From: Amphirosellinia nigrospora
Lineage: Eukaryota > Ascomycota > Sordariomycetes > Xylariales > Xylariaceae
NCBI GenBank assembly: GCA_004123355.1
Contig: SCHM01000002.1
Span: 310,001-374,000, forward strand
Reading direction: 5' to 3'
Length of the DNA: 64,000 bases
The translations under genes were made by a program, and so were the position numbers. Each line of letters starts with the position of its first letter. The first letter of the stretch is position 1. Below are positions 23,610-36,583 of this stretch, piece by piece. The notes under the pieces were generated by a model. That model made no database searches. It was given only the letters and a program-made list of their open reading frames with translations, and had not been told where the DNA came from.

Positions 23610-25205
23610 TCATCTGGCTCCCCTCCCAGCAAGGGCTGACGCTCTGGCTAACTTGGCATTTCTTGCTTGATCCCATTCCCTCCCTGATTTTCCAGATTGT
23701 GCCTCTCTCTGGGCCCGCTTCTCCTCCTTGAGGGTACGAGCTTTCTCCCTCGGGTCTATCACTACAAGTTCCTCCTCAGCTTTCTTCCGGTAGCTCAGGT
23801 CCTTACCTAGCTTATCAGCGACGAAGCTTAAAGAATGCGACATCCACCCTTCATCATCACTGTCTTCTCTTTCTGCCTTATCCCAAGATGTACAACTTTG
23901 GCAATTGGCTATGAAATGTAGGTCACATAGCTCAGCCTCGCCTTCTACCTCTCCGGTTGTTTGCTCTTCGGCATCAACACCTGATGATACCGTTGGTTGT
24001 TCCTTTTCCGGGCCAGCCTGCTTCAGTTTAACCTTGAATGCCTGAAGTAGAGACAAATCTTCATCTGCAGTTGGGGCTTCTCCTCCTCTACGTCGCTTGC
24101 GACCCCTTGATGATGTAATAGGAATCATTTGCTCTAAAGCAGACTTTTTGACTTCTTTGACGGGCTCTGAGTGTATAGTTCGTTTCATGGACGCTTTAAG
24201 GGCGGCAATTTCCTCGTTTGCTTGATCCAGCGCCGACTTCTTTGGTAGCGGTTCCCTCTGTGGAGATGGTTCATGGCGTATAGGCTTGAGTTTCTCTGCT
24301 CTAGGCGATGGTGAGAGTTTTCGTACCTCTGGGGATTCGGACCGGGCTCCTCGAACCGGTATGGGTTTTTGGAACGTTTTTTTCTTCCTGCTTTGAAACG
24401 GCTGGCTTTTTGGTTGGTGGCTCCTCTTCGTCGATGTCTACTACAATACGTGAATCGAACTTCGCCTTTTTCATCACTGGCGCATCAACATCGCCCTCCT
24501 CGTCATCGAAGCTCAGTAGCTTCTTGCTAGCTTTCGGCTTCTTTTTCTTCTTCTCTGCGGGACCGGTGGGTTCTATCGGCCTAGCTGTACGCATCCTCTT
24601 TTTCATGTCATCGAAAGGGTTCACCAAAATCTCGATACCCGTAATCTTAATGGCATAACGAGGCCTTTCGCTGCCTTCAGCAATTTCCGCTTCCCCCATG
24701 CGCGCGAGATATATATAGTGTCGCCCACTACCCTTCCAAAGACGGTGTTCTTATTATTCAGCTCTTCTGCCTTGTCCAAAGTGAAGAAGAACTGACTCCC
24801 ATTTGTATCTGGTTTACTCTCATTCGCCATACCAAGCAATCCTCTGCGATTGAATTTTAACCGTGAATGGAACTCGTCTTTGAAATTTACGCCTGTCGGC
24901 CCCGCGTTTTTGCCCCGTCGTTGGTCCATCGGCCACGGGTCCAGATCGTCGCTATATGCGCCGCCATCGTAAATGCATTCGCCTCCATTTCCGGTGCCTG
25001 TGGGGTCACCTCCCTGGATAATGAAACCGGGAATCAGTCGATGGAATATTGTATTATCGTAGTATCCATCGAGGCATAGTTGTAGGAAGTTCCGAGACGT
25101 AAGCGGTGTTTGCTTCGCGAAAAGCTCGATGGATAGATCGCCAAAGGTCGTGTGTAGAATGAGGGAAGCGGTCGGCTGAGGTTCAAGGTTGTAAATGGAC
25201 GACAT
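23610..25205 (-). CDS. cwc27: Spliceosomal cyclophilin-type peptidyl-prolyl isomerase Cwc27
   Basis: Cwc27 is a nuclear cyclophilin of the Prp19-associated/activated spliceosome. The protein of about 532 residues begins MSSIYNLEPQPTASLILHTTFGD. The cyclophilin fold is complete: FHRLIPGFIIQGGDPTGTG, a GRRGLLGMAN-like block (FNRRGLLGMANE), SQFFFTLD, and NTVFGRVVGDTIY. It is followed by a long charged, Lys/Glu-rich tail that includes RKRRRGGEAPTADEDLSLL and LCDLHFIANCQSC. No introns are needed. Two frame changes (near 24708 in an AT repeat and near 24380 at an A-run) separate the isomerase domain, a middle piece and the tail; the readings on each side are family-like. It is divergently paired with the deoxyhypusine synthase gene (585 bp between starts). 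Confidence 0.92.
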
Positions 25206-25789
25206 GGTGCGATACCGCTGGCGCCGCTAGTAAAGTAGTCTATCTGACTGGTCGTACGGAGAATAATATCATGAAAAGGCGCGAGGGCCTAGGATTTCAT
25301 CAGGTTCATGCGCGCGACCTCAATGTCGCGTGTGCAGGTATGCTGCAGTTGAACGGCCGAAGCTGGGAGCTGCCAGGAGCTTGTCATTGCAGGTTGGTTA
25401 TCTTATCGGCATTTTTTAGTATCCAGCGGATCCACCCAGCCGGGCCCTTGTGGTCATCATGCAGGCGCCCATCAAGCCAGGGTACCGAGGTACCTAAGAG
25501 CGTATTTGGATAGGTAGCAAGCAATCAACTCAACAAACAAAGATCGGCTTATTACTTACAGGCCAAGAAGTTTTAAGATTTCATAACAACACAAATACAA
25601 ATCGAAAAGTTCAGCCTAACTTTTTGTAGTTTCAGACGAGTTATCACCGACCGATACAGCATTTGACAAGAGAGCCCCAGTTCCAACCGGTTGCTTTACC
25701 CCTCCAAGATCAGTCAGTTGCCCACACGCAGGTAGTATACACTTAACGGCATATTAAACACACATATCTTATAGCGAGAAAAGTTCATC
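25206..25789. promoter_or_regulatory. Shared divergent promoter region (cwc27 / deoxyhypusine synthase)
   Basis: This 584 bp head-to-head interval sits between a minus-strand and a plus-strand housekeeping gene. It contains a GGTACCGAGGTACC repeat near 25481-25496. No gene is evident inside. Confidence 0.5.
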
Positions 25790-26973
25790 ATGTCCACGTC
25801 CGAGCAAAACTCGAATGCTCCGCCCGAAGAAGCCACCCATGCGGTACTCGTTCCTTCAGATGAGCTCCCTAAAGATGCGCAGAAGGTTGAGGAGATCGAC
25901 TTCAACGCATTCAAGGGAAAACCAATCACCGTAGATGATATCATACAAGGTATGAGCAACATGGGCTTCCAAGCGTCTTCAATCGGAGACGCCGTTAAGA
26001 TTATCAACAAGATGGTAAGCTAAGAGCACCAGGGCCCAAATTTCAGAGGCGACAAGTAACATGATATAAGCGAGCATGGCGCGACCCAGAAACCGGCGAC
26101 AAAACAACCATATTCTTGGGATACACTTCCAACATGATATCTTCTGGTCTACGAGGCATCTTCCGTTATTTGGTCGAGCATAAGCATGTGTCGTGCATCG
26201 TAACCTCAGCCGGTGGGGTAGAGGAAGACTTCATCAAGTGTCTTGGAGACACGTACATGTCATCCTTTAGCGCGAAGGGTGCCGATCTCCGAGCCAAAGG
26301 TCTCAATAGAATCGGGAACCTCATGGTACCTAATGCTAACTATTGTGCCTTCGAGGACTGGGTTGTGCCTATTCTAGATAAGATGCTGGAGGAGCAGGAG
26401 GCTAGTAAAGGTACTGACAACGAGATTAACTGGACTCCGTCAAAAGTAATACATCGACTGGGGAAGGAAATCAACGATGAGAGATCGGTTTATTATTGGG
26501 CTTATAAGAACGACATACCAGTCTTTTGCCCAGCTCTGACTGATGGGAGCCTGGGCGATATGCTCTACTTCCATACCTTCAAAGCATCGCCGCAGCAACT
26601 TAAAATCGATATTGTGGAAGATATACGTCGAGTAAACACAATATCCGTACGCGCTAAGCGTGCAGGAATGATTATTCTAGGTGGTGGTGTCATCAAGCAC
26701 CATATCGCCAACGCCTGCCTCATGAGGAACGGTGCCGAGTACGCTGTCTATATAAACACAGCTCAGGAATTCGACGGAAGCGATGCCGGGGCCAGACCGG
26801 ACGAGGCCATTTCTTGGGGAAAGATTAAACCAGGCGCAGATCATGTCAAGGTATTATCACAACCCTCACGAAGCCCCAGACTGCCGCTTATTGACTAATA
26901 ATTGCAGGTCTATCTAGAGGCTTCAGCATGTTTCCCATTCATTGTGGCTAGCACGTTTGCAAAAGATGCATAA
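25790..26973 (+). CDS. dys1: Deoxyhypusine synthase
   Basis: This enzyme transfers the aminobutyl group of spermidine, NAD-dependently, to one lysine of eIF5A, the first step of hypusine formation in the cytosol. Three exons: 25790-26014, 26071-26850, 26908-26973, with phase-0 introns of 56 and 57 bp; 356 residues, the family's usual length, no frame break. The start is [14 protein letters not shown]. Recognisable blocks are [42 protein letters not shown], the NAD/spermidine-site stretch [16 protein letters not shown], and SWGKIK with the catalytic lysine. The last exon supplies [15 protein letters not shown]. This is the cleanest gene in the left half. Confidence 0.97.
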
Positions 26974-27822
26974 ACGTTTAGAACATGACCGTTTTAGCGC
27001 GCGCCCATCTTTACAGTATAATATGCTATTAGATGGCTGAGAATAAAAGGGGAACCGAATGAGTTTTACCTATATGCCTTAGGTAGTCTTTGTAATAATC
27101 TTGAAATATCATGTGATCATCGATTTATAGAGTAGAATAGACTCTTGCAATCTAACTCTAGGCCTCGCTTATTAAGTTTTTCTTCTCTTGATGCTGTCAG
27201 ATGCAGGGCTACGCTACGTAGGTACCTCTATGTGCACACAGAATCGACCATTTTCCACTTGACTACGATTCCCATAAGGAATGTTACCATATCCGACAGC
27301 AACATCTGAAAAGTCGGAAGGATAGGTATATTGGTATGTACCTAATAATAGAAGGTGCGAAATGCGCCGGGATAGGCTTCAATAACCAGAGTTGAAACTT
27401 TACCTAGGAGGGCGTCCTCCCTAAGACTCAAAATGATGATTACCATACTTACCTGTGTGATTGCGTGTTTCACGGATATGAAGCCAATACCAACCTACTG
27501 TAGGGGCATACTTTCCACAACCTGGGATGAAGCAGCCGAAACGTTATTCAATAGACACGTTACCTCAACCGACAGAGTTTCAAAAAATTGTGTATATAAC
27601 CGATAACTTCCTGTGCTTCCCGGCAGACGCCGAACAAATACCTTCTATTGCCGATAAGGTCGCCGAAATCTAACCCGCTGATATTTCGTAAGCGAGTCCT
27701 TAGGCTGGGAATCAGTGCTACTGTAGGTGTGGCCTAAGTAGTCATTGGAACTTTCAACTATAGTTTTCTAATTAATCTTAGACATCTATCCGGGAATAGA
27801 TAATACAGCAAATTCCTTGAGT
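26974..27822. other. Intergenic, no gene seen
   Basis: This holds the 3' flank of deoxyhypusine synthase and the promoter of the following plus-strand gene. ACGTAGGTACCT-type short palindromes occur near 27217-27228. Nothing else is supported. Confidence 0.5.
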
Positions 27823-28731
27823 ATGGGTAAGAAGAACTAACGCTTCAGGTCTCGGCGAATTTTCTCATTTTACTTAGGTTACGCGACTAAAAAGTCTCTT
27901 GACGAGGGTAATGAGGAGCAAGATGGCGAGCATAGTGCTTTTAAAGTAGCACCAAATACCCCTACGAACGCAAGCCCGCAAGCACTTCAGTACTCTCAAG
28001 GAAAGGATACATACAATACGCAGGCGCTTCGAAGATCCTCACGAAAAATGACACATAAGCAAGGCAAAGGCCAGACATCAACTGTGCCCAGACTCACAAT
28101 CACTACGCCACAAATTAAGAAGAAACAATCACTGAGAGAACAGGCGGCGACGGGTAGAACTCGTCGAAAACAGTGGATGGATGCCGAGATAGAAAAACTT
28201 ACGGCCGAGTATATGAAAAAAAGCGGAGGTGACCTCAACAAGGCTGCTGGATTTTGGTTTGAGAGAGAGGAATGGAAAAGACAACAGCCTTGGCGTGGGT
28301 TAGTAGAGGGCGAAGCTTTCATTGAGGACATGAAAAAGGATGTCCTAGATCCCCTTCAAGTCCAACTGCAGATGGAAGAGGAAGAGGAAGAGGAAGAGGA
28401 AGAGGAAGCGAAAGTACGAAAGCCATTATTATTTAGTCGACTGGCCCGCAAGCGAGGTCCAGGCATCCCCACGACGGTGCCGGCGGGGCTAGAGGCTCGG
28501 CGGCCAGCAACATCGACTACGTTCAATCTCACGACTCCGACGAAAACTGTTGTGAATCCAGAGCCTCCGTTGGCGGAATCGGGCAAGCAGCCAACCCCAC
28601 CAACTTCACCTACCCCGGTGCCGCTATCTCTGCTTGAAAAACAAGTTCCGCCCCTGAATACAAGAAAGAGAAAGCGCTCAGAAGTTCAGAATTTAGTCTC
28701 TGACCTAGGGGAAGGGTGGGCAGTCCGCTGA
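27823..28731 (+). CDS. Hypothetical acidic/basic nuclear-type protein
   Basis: I do not recognise a family. The proposed structure is a 4-nt first coding exon (27823-27826, ATGG), a 51 bp intron (27827-27877, GTAAGA...CTAAC...TTAG) and one exon from 27878, giving about 285 residues starting MGYATKKSLDEGNEE. A simpler start at 28048 (MTHKQGKG) gives 227 residues, but the 170 bp upstream is open in the same frame and looks coding (HSAFKVAPNTPTNASPQAL). Visible features are basic N-terminal stretches (RRSSRK, GRTRRKQW), a poly-Glu run from a GAGGAA repeat (28374-28407), Pro/Thr-rich segments, and a C-terminal NTRKRKRSE nuclear-localisation-like motif. A nuclear or chromatin role is only inference. 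Confidence 0.6.
28374..28407 (+). repeat. GAGGAA repeat encoding poly-glutamate
   Basis: This hexanucleotide tract lies inside the hypothetical gene and encodes eleven consecutive Glu residues. It is in frame, so length changes of whole codons would be tolerated. Confidence 0.85.
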
Positions 28732-30511
28732 CCGGTCATACGTGAAGCCTAGGCAGCAAAATGGGACGGAGTAAAGGGGATTGAGGTTAAAGAATCGAGG
28801 GGTTAGGGTTGGTCCCTCCCACCTCGATCATCACCCTATGTGATCATAGCACAAAGGAATCCGCTTTTAGGAGATTAAGCGTAAAGTTCCGAAGGCTGGT
28901 AATAATGTCACGGGTGTAACATAAGTTGTGCCTGTAGCCAGAGGGTGCGAGGTCTTGTCTAGTTAAAGTGAATGCCGAGAAGTTTTCGTGGGTGCTCTAG
29001 GATAGCATAGACGCCCCTCCCTCTCGGCTGCAAAGAGACCTGGGTATTAAATGAATACCTAGCAAGAAGGCATCAGCATCTTAGCCTACATACCTATACA
29101 TATAGGTAGAACTAGGATCCTGGTACTTCTAAGTTTTTACTTAGTGTACTTGTACTTGTAGAAATGCATGGTTGGTGCCAACCTTGCTGTGCTGCAGTTG
29201 AAGTAAAGCGGAGTCTGCATAAGCCAAGCCACCTTTCCCTTTTGTCATTGGGTTGACAGAACAACAGAGCTGGAGACCCAGAGAGGAGGCAGCACCAATT
29301 GCCAAGGTACCTACATAGTAGGTACAGCGCAATCGTAATCTGGAACCGAGACTCACGTACTGTACTTGATTACCGAAGTAACTGGCCTAGAGAGGGCTTT
29401 AAGTCGAATTACGGCACTAGTGTGCACTAGACCGTGTTTGCCCGTTTCTTCAATGAACGTTGCCACCTGCAGTGTTGAAATTGGGGAGCTAGTCTAGTGG
29501 ACTCCATCTTTAATCAAGGGACGGTGACTCGGAAAATCCTACCTGGGGTACCTTTAAGTTGAAAAGTCAATTGACAAAAGAGAAGGCAGGTTAAGCTTCT
29601 TCACAGCTTAGATAATTGATTGATAAGCTAAGAGGTATACCTCATATTTTTCGTAGACTTCAATGTACATTCACGATGATAATAGGGGCTTACACCAGAC
29701 AAGAGCGGACGATTTCAGATATGCCAACAAGTTCTCTCACCGACGCAGCCTACTGGCCACTTAAAATACCTGCTGTACTGCAAGTACCACTGCATGTCCC
29801 GATGCCCCATGCTAGTGATCATGCACACTTCTGGAGCCAGTCAGCTTGGGCTATTCAAGGCCTGTTCAAGGCGGAGGGAAAGACACCCCTGCAACCCGCG
29901 CTCGCTTGGCACGTTCTGTGCTAGGCGCTTTCCGAGACCGAATCGTGTTTTCAAGATCTGGTGCAATCTCAATCAGCCTCTTCCTGCACACACCACATCC
30001 ATTCATTCCGAGCCTCAACTTGCATTTCACATCATTTCCAGCCATCCGCGCGCGTCCGAGGGTGGGAAATTTGCTAGCGCTCTCCTCTTGTTTTCTAGTA
30101 GCATCTGTTTCGACTACCCCATGATAACACTATTTACATGGATGCAAGACAACCGTTACACGTCACTGATAGTACAAACTCTGTTCAAGCTGCCATCTCA
30201 CATGAGGAACGAGAGCTTGTTAAGACGATTAGTATCTTTTTTCGGGCCGGCCTCTATGCAAGCTATATAACCTAGGTTGGGATTGTATTTCAGGACTCCC
30301 CTGCTCAATCCACCCAACATGTGAGCTCGTCCTTTGCTTAAATACAGGACAGGTGCGGTGCAGAGACGCCGTGAATGACCACATCTTTTCTTCCTTCTAT
30401 GTTGCCACCATTATGCTCCCCGACATCTTACACGCGTGTCGTTTTGCATAGGCCTCACCATGCCTTTCCTTTCCAACCCGCATTTCGGCCTAAACTGGAT
30501 GACCGAAGCCA
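28732..30511. other. Intergenic, no supported gene
   Basis: About 1.8 kb contain several short palindromic CCTA/TAGG elements (29084-29110, 29305-29325). Overlapping small plus frames at 29616-30270 lack conserved features. The last few hundred bases are the likely promoter of the Snt1-like gene. Confidence 0.45.
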
Positions 30512-33500
30512 ATGAGGACTTTAACCCCGGCTAACCTAGCGTCCAGGGCATCCCGCTACACGGGGTCGCGATACGACGGCGACTCGCGTCGCTCCAGGTC
30601 ACGGGAACGCTCACCAGATAGGAGATCGCTCTATAGTGATGGCGGCCCCCGACGCTCATCGGCAGAGTCGAGGTCGAATGCTGCGGCTTTTCAGACGAAC
30701 CGCGACTCTTTTCGCGACACGCTTCCCAGGGACACACCACGCGGACCCAAAGCTCTACTCGACCCCCCAGTGGACCCCGAGGTGGCGGCTACTCGGGCGA
30801 TTTTCGTGGTAGAGGTCGAGGTCGGGGCAGAGGTTGGCGGGATGATAGTCGAGACCGAGGGAGAGACCGTGATATGGATTTTCGGGATCGAAGAGACGCT
30901 TCATATAGAGATGAACGCAGTAGAGAGCGCGAGCGTCCCGACTGGCGCGACCGCGATAGGGACAGCTTTAGAGGCCGCCGACCCTCTCCTCGTCCACGCT
31001 CACCGCTGGGAAGGGATTTCCGAGACTCGAGAGATTCGCGCGATGGTCCTCTTGGTGTAGATGCGGATAGAGCCAGGCGTGGGTCGCGAGATGGGCCACT
31101 CTCAGCCGGCTCCTCTTCCTCAGATCCACCTTTCGCTCATTCATCATACCGTGGCGATTCGTCATACCGTGGTGGATATGGACGTGGTCGCGGAAGAGGT
31201 CGGGGCGGAGACTGGGATCGTGGCCGTGGACGCCCCTTTTATGATGATAGGGATAGATACGGAACTTCATTTCGATCCCGCTCTCAAGAGGGGCGATTCC
31301 GGGAAAGGGACGACCGTGAACGAGACAGTAGATACCTCGATGCCGACTTGCGACCGCGGGATCTCCGGGACGACCGAGATCCTCGGGACCGCGAGACGCG
31401 ACTGAAACTAGAAAGAACATCACATGAGCCCCCGACGTCAACGAAAGATGTTTCACCGCCGCCGGTCGCTCCCGCGGCGCCCTCTTTCGGCTCTGTACCT
31501 AATCGATCGACGTTGACAAGTGACCTGGGCTCAGCTACCGGAAAGGCACCGCCTACAGGCCCAAGGGCTTTGAAAGAAGATCGCCCTACCTCTGTTAATG
31601 CTAACCCTATTATAGATACTAGGGCCCCACCCACCGGACCTTCGAAGCCATCTTTCATGGAAAGAAGTCCACCCATACCTTCGGGACCCCGTTCACAGCG
31701 CCCCGGTCCGTCAAGTAAGCAATGGATCAACCCCAACCTCAAACATAGGGTACCAGAATCGCCAAAACTTGGTCGATCGTCGAGCTCTGTTCAGTCTCGA
31801 CCAGCTGGACTCCGACCGGATGGCGCTCCACTAGACCAGCCCGGAGATTCTAATCAACGGCCGCCAAGCAGTGATGCAAAAGCGGAATTTCAGGTCTCTA
31901 CAGAAGATGGCCACCCTCGAGACCTACATATGGTGGACTCAGATGAAGTTTCTAAAATTGGACTGAGAACTCAATCCGCGAGCTCATCTACGGAGCATGA
32001 TAAACGAAAAGACGAGCCTAGCTCTGCCAGGGCGGATGCCGAAGCCACTGGAGAAATCGGAGACGACGTGCCTACCGAGAAAAACACTACAAGCCCGGCT
32101 GAGAAACAGGAACCGACGGCAAACCGACGGCCAACTCTGAAAGTGCCTATTATATGTGTCACCCTACCTGAAAAGCAAAGTAGGCAAACTATTTTAGATC
32201 AGTCTTCGGAATCCGACGAAGAAGAGTTTGGAGATATAATTGAATCAGAAATGACCGAGGTTGAAAAAGAGTTGAAGCAATTAGAGGCGGTTGAGGATTC
32301 TATATCTATGGATCCTATAATACGATACGCCTTGATTTCTCTCGCAGCCGCCAACCGGGTTGCTACGGAACCTGAAGGCTTGGAAGACATGGTTGGCCGT
32401 ATTCCTGAGGTAACCACAGTTATAGAGCAACAGCGTATGGATCCGGAGCCGAAGGTTGAAGAACAGCCTGACATCCGCGACACGCCTCCTAGTAACGACA
32501 TAGCAAAACCGCTAGAGGACGATGCTGCTCTACCGCCGGTTGTGACAAACCTCGCCGAATCTTCTAATGACGTACTAAAGCCACCTCAACCACCTCTGGA
32601 GCAGGAGGATGCCTTTCCAACGGCACAAAATTCTCTTACGAGTGATCAGGACCCAGGAAATGGAGATGGAGATGTGAATATGGAAGATGTTGGCACCGGC
32701 ACTGCTGATCCCGAAGCGCGAGCTCCACCAACGTTGGAAGTTCCCGCCTTTCAAATAGAGCCCGTGCTCCCGTCCTTCGAAGAGGCTCAGATTGACTCTC
32801 GCAATGCAAGCAAACGAGAGTCTAGTACTCCGTCCCCGCCCGAGGACGAAGACGAAACAGATATCGAAGATGTCGACCTTAATAGTATTGGCATTGTACG
32901 TGAGCACATGCAAACGCCTCCTCTGGATAGCTTACCATGTTTTGATGGGAAAGCTTGGGATAAAGACAAAGCATTCTTGAAGTCTATGAACATTCTCCAG
33001 CCGGATCTCGAGGTCTTTATCCTCCAGAGATTAAAAGACGAGGCACGGAGCCAGCTTATCATGGAAACCCAGCTAAAGAACACATATGGCGGAAACTATG
33101 ACAAGTATATCCGATTCACAATGTCAGACGACCCCGTCGCGACGAAGAGTCGTGAGAAATTTAGCTGTGTTCTAGGAACTAGTGACTCGGGTCAAAAGCC
33201 CGGATTGAGCGTGGAGCCAAAGCCCGAGCATCCTCGGCGCAGTAGATACGCCTCTGAGCGTGACCTGGAAAGGGTTCTGGAAGAGTCCAAAAAAATCGAA
33301 GACGAAAAACGTGAGCGACAGCTGCAAGCTGAGAGGGAGAAACACAGAACTGACAAGGAAGCCGTGATACCCCGTCAGTACCAGACCGACAAGGAAAGGG
33401 AGAACGAGTTTTACAGTAGCAATACGGGCTTTGTTCAACCCGAAAAAATTGTCGCAACATGGGAAGTCTTGCCCCCCGTGGATAATTTCCTGGAGGAAGA

Positions 33501-36500
33501 ATACGGAGTGTTTGAAAAAGCCTACTTGGAGTTCCCTAAGCAATGGGGCCGGGTTTCTGAACCCCTCGTTAATAGAGATTTTGGCACAGCTATTCAGTTT
33601 TATTATCTGAAGAAGGAGAAGGAAGAGCTTAATCTCAAGGCAAAGCTCAAAAAGCAGCCTAAGAAGCGCAAAAAGGGCGGCCGTGGTAAAACTCGATCGA
33701 GTGCTCTAGTGTCAGAGCTTGGGAACGGCGACAACGACAACGAGGAATCGCAGGAGACAGGGGAGAATGGTGAAAGACGGAGGCCACGTAGGGCGGCCGC
33801 CCCTACATTCAACTCGGAAGCTACTCCTGCTACAGACGGCGAGAGTGGAACTCCGGCGGGTACTCCGGGACGGAGAGGTGCGGCCATGATTAGGGCAGAC
33901 GGAACTATCGAAAAGCCCAAGCGGGGTCGCCGAGCCAAAGACAAGGAACAGAAGCCCCCAAGAGTTGCTGTTGCTCTGGCTGCAGCGCCTGCTTCTGGGT
34001 CGACCCCCTCTACGGCTACCAAGGGTAACCGTTCGCGTTCTGCATCCAGGGTCCAAAACTTAGATTGGGTTGGTCAAACCGGCCAGGATGAAATTCCTCG
34101 TCTCCCCTCACAGTATGAGTTGGCTCCCAATCTTGGGCAGTCGGGTCTAGGTGTCCCTTTACAGTCTTATCCACCAACACACCCTCTCGTTAGTCCCGAA
34201 AGGGGTGGTCTTCCTTCCTCAATGCCAGATGTAATGGCCCCTCCCCCTTTGCGACCGGAGCCACCGGCACAACCTACGGTGGGTGTGCTCGATATAGGCC
34301 AACCGACTCCCCCAGATCGCAAGTCGGGCGGGCAGCCCTCGAGCTATTGGAGTGTTCCTGAAGCAGCCGATTTTCCATCATTACTCAAGTCGTTTGGGAG
34401 CGACTGGGCAGCTATTGCTGCTCATATGCGGACTAAAACTGCGGTTATGGTATGTATTCTTCATTTCTATGACTTGTCCTAGCGGTGTTATTAACTTGGA
34501 CAGGTGAAAAATTACTATACTCGTCGCAAAGACAACACCGATTGGAGAAGCAATAGTGAAGGAGGCAGATGAAAGGAACATCGTGGAGAGAAGCGGCCAC
34601 CTCCTCCAGTGTTAAGCACAAGTATGAAGAACGATATGATACTTCAAGCAACCGACCACTTGCAGCAGCAGATTCTATCATGGAAGATGCGCCTCCAACG
34701 AAACTAGAACATACTCCCACCAACCAGTCGATGAGTAGTCGGTTCAATGTTCCTATTGCTGCTCAGCCTCAGCTACCAGTTGCTCAACCCACATTCGTGC
34801 AGACGTCTCAGCCACCTTCCCTTGTGCCAAGCCATCTCATTGCTCAAGTAGGACCTCAACCGCTTGCCCAACCAACTACACAGACTATGTCCCCGGGCAC
34901 TCGGCCATTGAGAGCACCCCTCCCATTTCCTGAACGTGAACGCGACTCATTTCCTCAACAAACCGGTCGCACGCCCTTGGTGTCGAAACCTTCGCATACC
35001 CCTTCATCGTCCTTGTCGGAATCGCCTGCGCACCCGCTCCCTGGTTCGCTACTAGACTCTCAAGCCGAACGACAGAAGCCGGAACCGAAGCCGGCCAAGG
35101 AACCACCTCGCCAGCAAGAGCGACAGCCGTTGCGGGTGAAACAAGAACCAGATCTCGCCTCTCAACACGATTTCTATACCGGGCCGCCTGCCGCAATTCG
35201 CGTTCCGCCATCGCGGGTAGAAAGCATACCCATGTCATCGCGACCAGTAGAGCCTTCCCGTGGTCCAGCTCAAGTACCTCAGGCGCCATATGCAGTTCTT
35301 CAACACCAGCCTGGTCGGGCCTTCATGAACGAGCCAACCCCATCCTCCCCTATCCCCCGCGGTCTATGCTAACGCTGTCTCGGCCATTGTCTGGTACGAG
35401 CGGGACAGAGCCATATAATACCCCCCTGCTCAGCGCACTCCGCCATCAGTTGCTCCTGCGCCACCTCGAGCCCCCAAAACCTCTAATTTGATGGCTCTAC
35501 TTAACGATGAGCCACCAGCGCCTCCTAAGAGAGTAGTCGAAGTGCCCGCAACTCCTAACTCGTCATCTACGCCTCCGCCCCATTCTAATCTTTCCCGTCC
35601 TCCGCCGCCTCCACCACCACCATCTCAAATCCGTCGTGAAGTTTCCATTCCGGAGGTCCAGTCTTATGGCTACGCACGAAACCCGCCGCCGCCGCCGCCT
35701 TCTTCAATGCCATCACTAAAACCATATACTGTATCTCCTCAAACTCAGCCTTTGAGCGCCCCGAGACATATGCCTCTAGAGGGCCCCTCTGAACGAGACT
35801 ATTATGGTGGACGCCCACGTACTTTCCCTCCTGTCACCGCCAGCTCTCCCAGAACACGCCTCACTACCAGCCTCCCACCCAACCTCCACCAGTCCAATAT
35901 CAGTCTCAGTCTCCATATCCTTATGGTGCACCAATTCAGCCACAGCCACCTAATGCCTCCTCTCCTCCACCCCAGTATGCCCCTCATCAATCGATGCCTA
36001 GAAGCCATGAACCCCTTCTTCAGGCAGGGAGACTGGATGGCCTACTCAAAACCCTGGCCATTCACTCCAACAGCAACAGCATCAGCAGCACCCACAGCAG
36101 CAACCTCAACCGCCAGCATGGTCTTCACATCCATCACAACCTCCAAAGTCGACGCAACCTCAACCAACACAGTCAGCTTGGGCCGTACAGCATGCGTCTG
36201 CGCCGAAACCTCCTCCGCCGAGTAGTTCCGTGCCGCCACAGTCGTCATGGGCAAATGCTCCTCCCAACCCTCGTGGACATGATCCAATGGCGCTCCGTGA
36301 CATGTATCCACCGTCGCGTATGCAACCACCTTTACAGGTTTCCTATCCTCCTGCGTCTCGTGCCCCTGAACCGCCTCCCCCGCAAGGCCCCGCGGGCTAC
36401 GCTCCTCGGTACACCAACACGCCTATGCCAGGGCGGGACCCTCGAGATCCAGGCCCGCCGAGGAGTTATACCCCCGTAAGCTACGACAATAGAGTGTATC

Positions 36501-36583
36501 CGCCTCCAGGACAAGATTTACGGGATGCACACCTTCGTGAACAACAGCAGCAGCAGCAATCATCTGTCTTGCAACAAAACTAA
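30512..36583 (+). CDS. Snt1/NCoR-like SANT-domain corepressor protein
   Basis: This large nuclear protein resembles yeast Snt1 and animal NCoR/SMRT, scaffolds of Set3-type histone deacetylase complexes. The start MRTLTPANLASRASRYTG is tentative. The N-terminus is an Arg/Asp/Gly/Ser-rich low-complexity domain (RGRGRGRG, RDSRDSRD; about 30550-31400). A long acidic middle follows. SANT 1 is at about 33440-33630 (ATWEVLPPVDNFLEEEYGVF ... WGRVSEPLVNRDFGTAIQFYY). A basic KKQPKKRKKGGRGK stretch and SANT 2 at about 34344-34530 follow (SYWSVPEAADFPSLLKSFG, then VKNYYTRRKDN after an intron at 34450-34503). The C-terminus to 36583 is Pro/Gln-rich. Frame changes near 30765, 34565, 35365, 35865 and 36030 split it; the first is mended by one more C in a C-run. 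Total would be about 1,990 residues. Confidence 0.8.

Noticed and set aside
29616-30270. Overlapping plus-strand frames that might be a small gene before the Snt1-like gene
   Set aside because: Neither has recognisable features, and the sequence is pyrimidine-rich like a promoter or leader.
30512-31742. Several long overlapping frames on both strands in the Arg-rich part of the Snt1-like gene
   Set aside because: They arise from the repetitive CG/GA-rich codons. Only the frame giving RG/RD repeats continues into the SANT protein.
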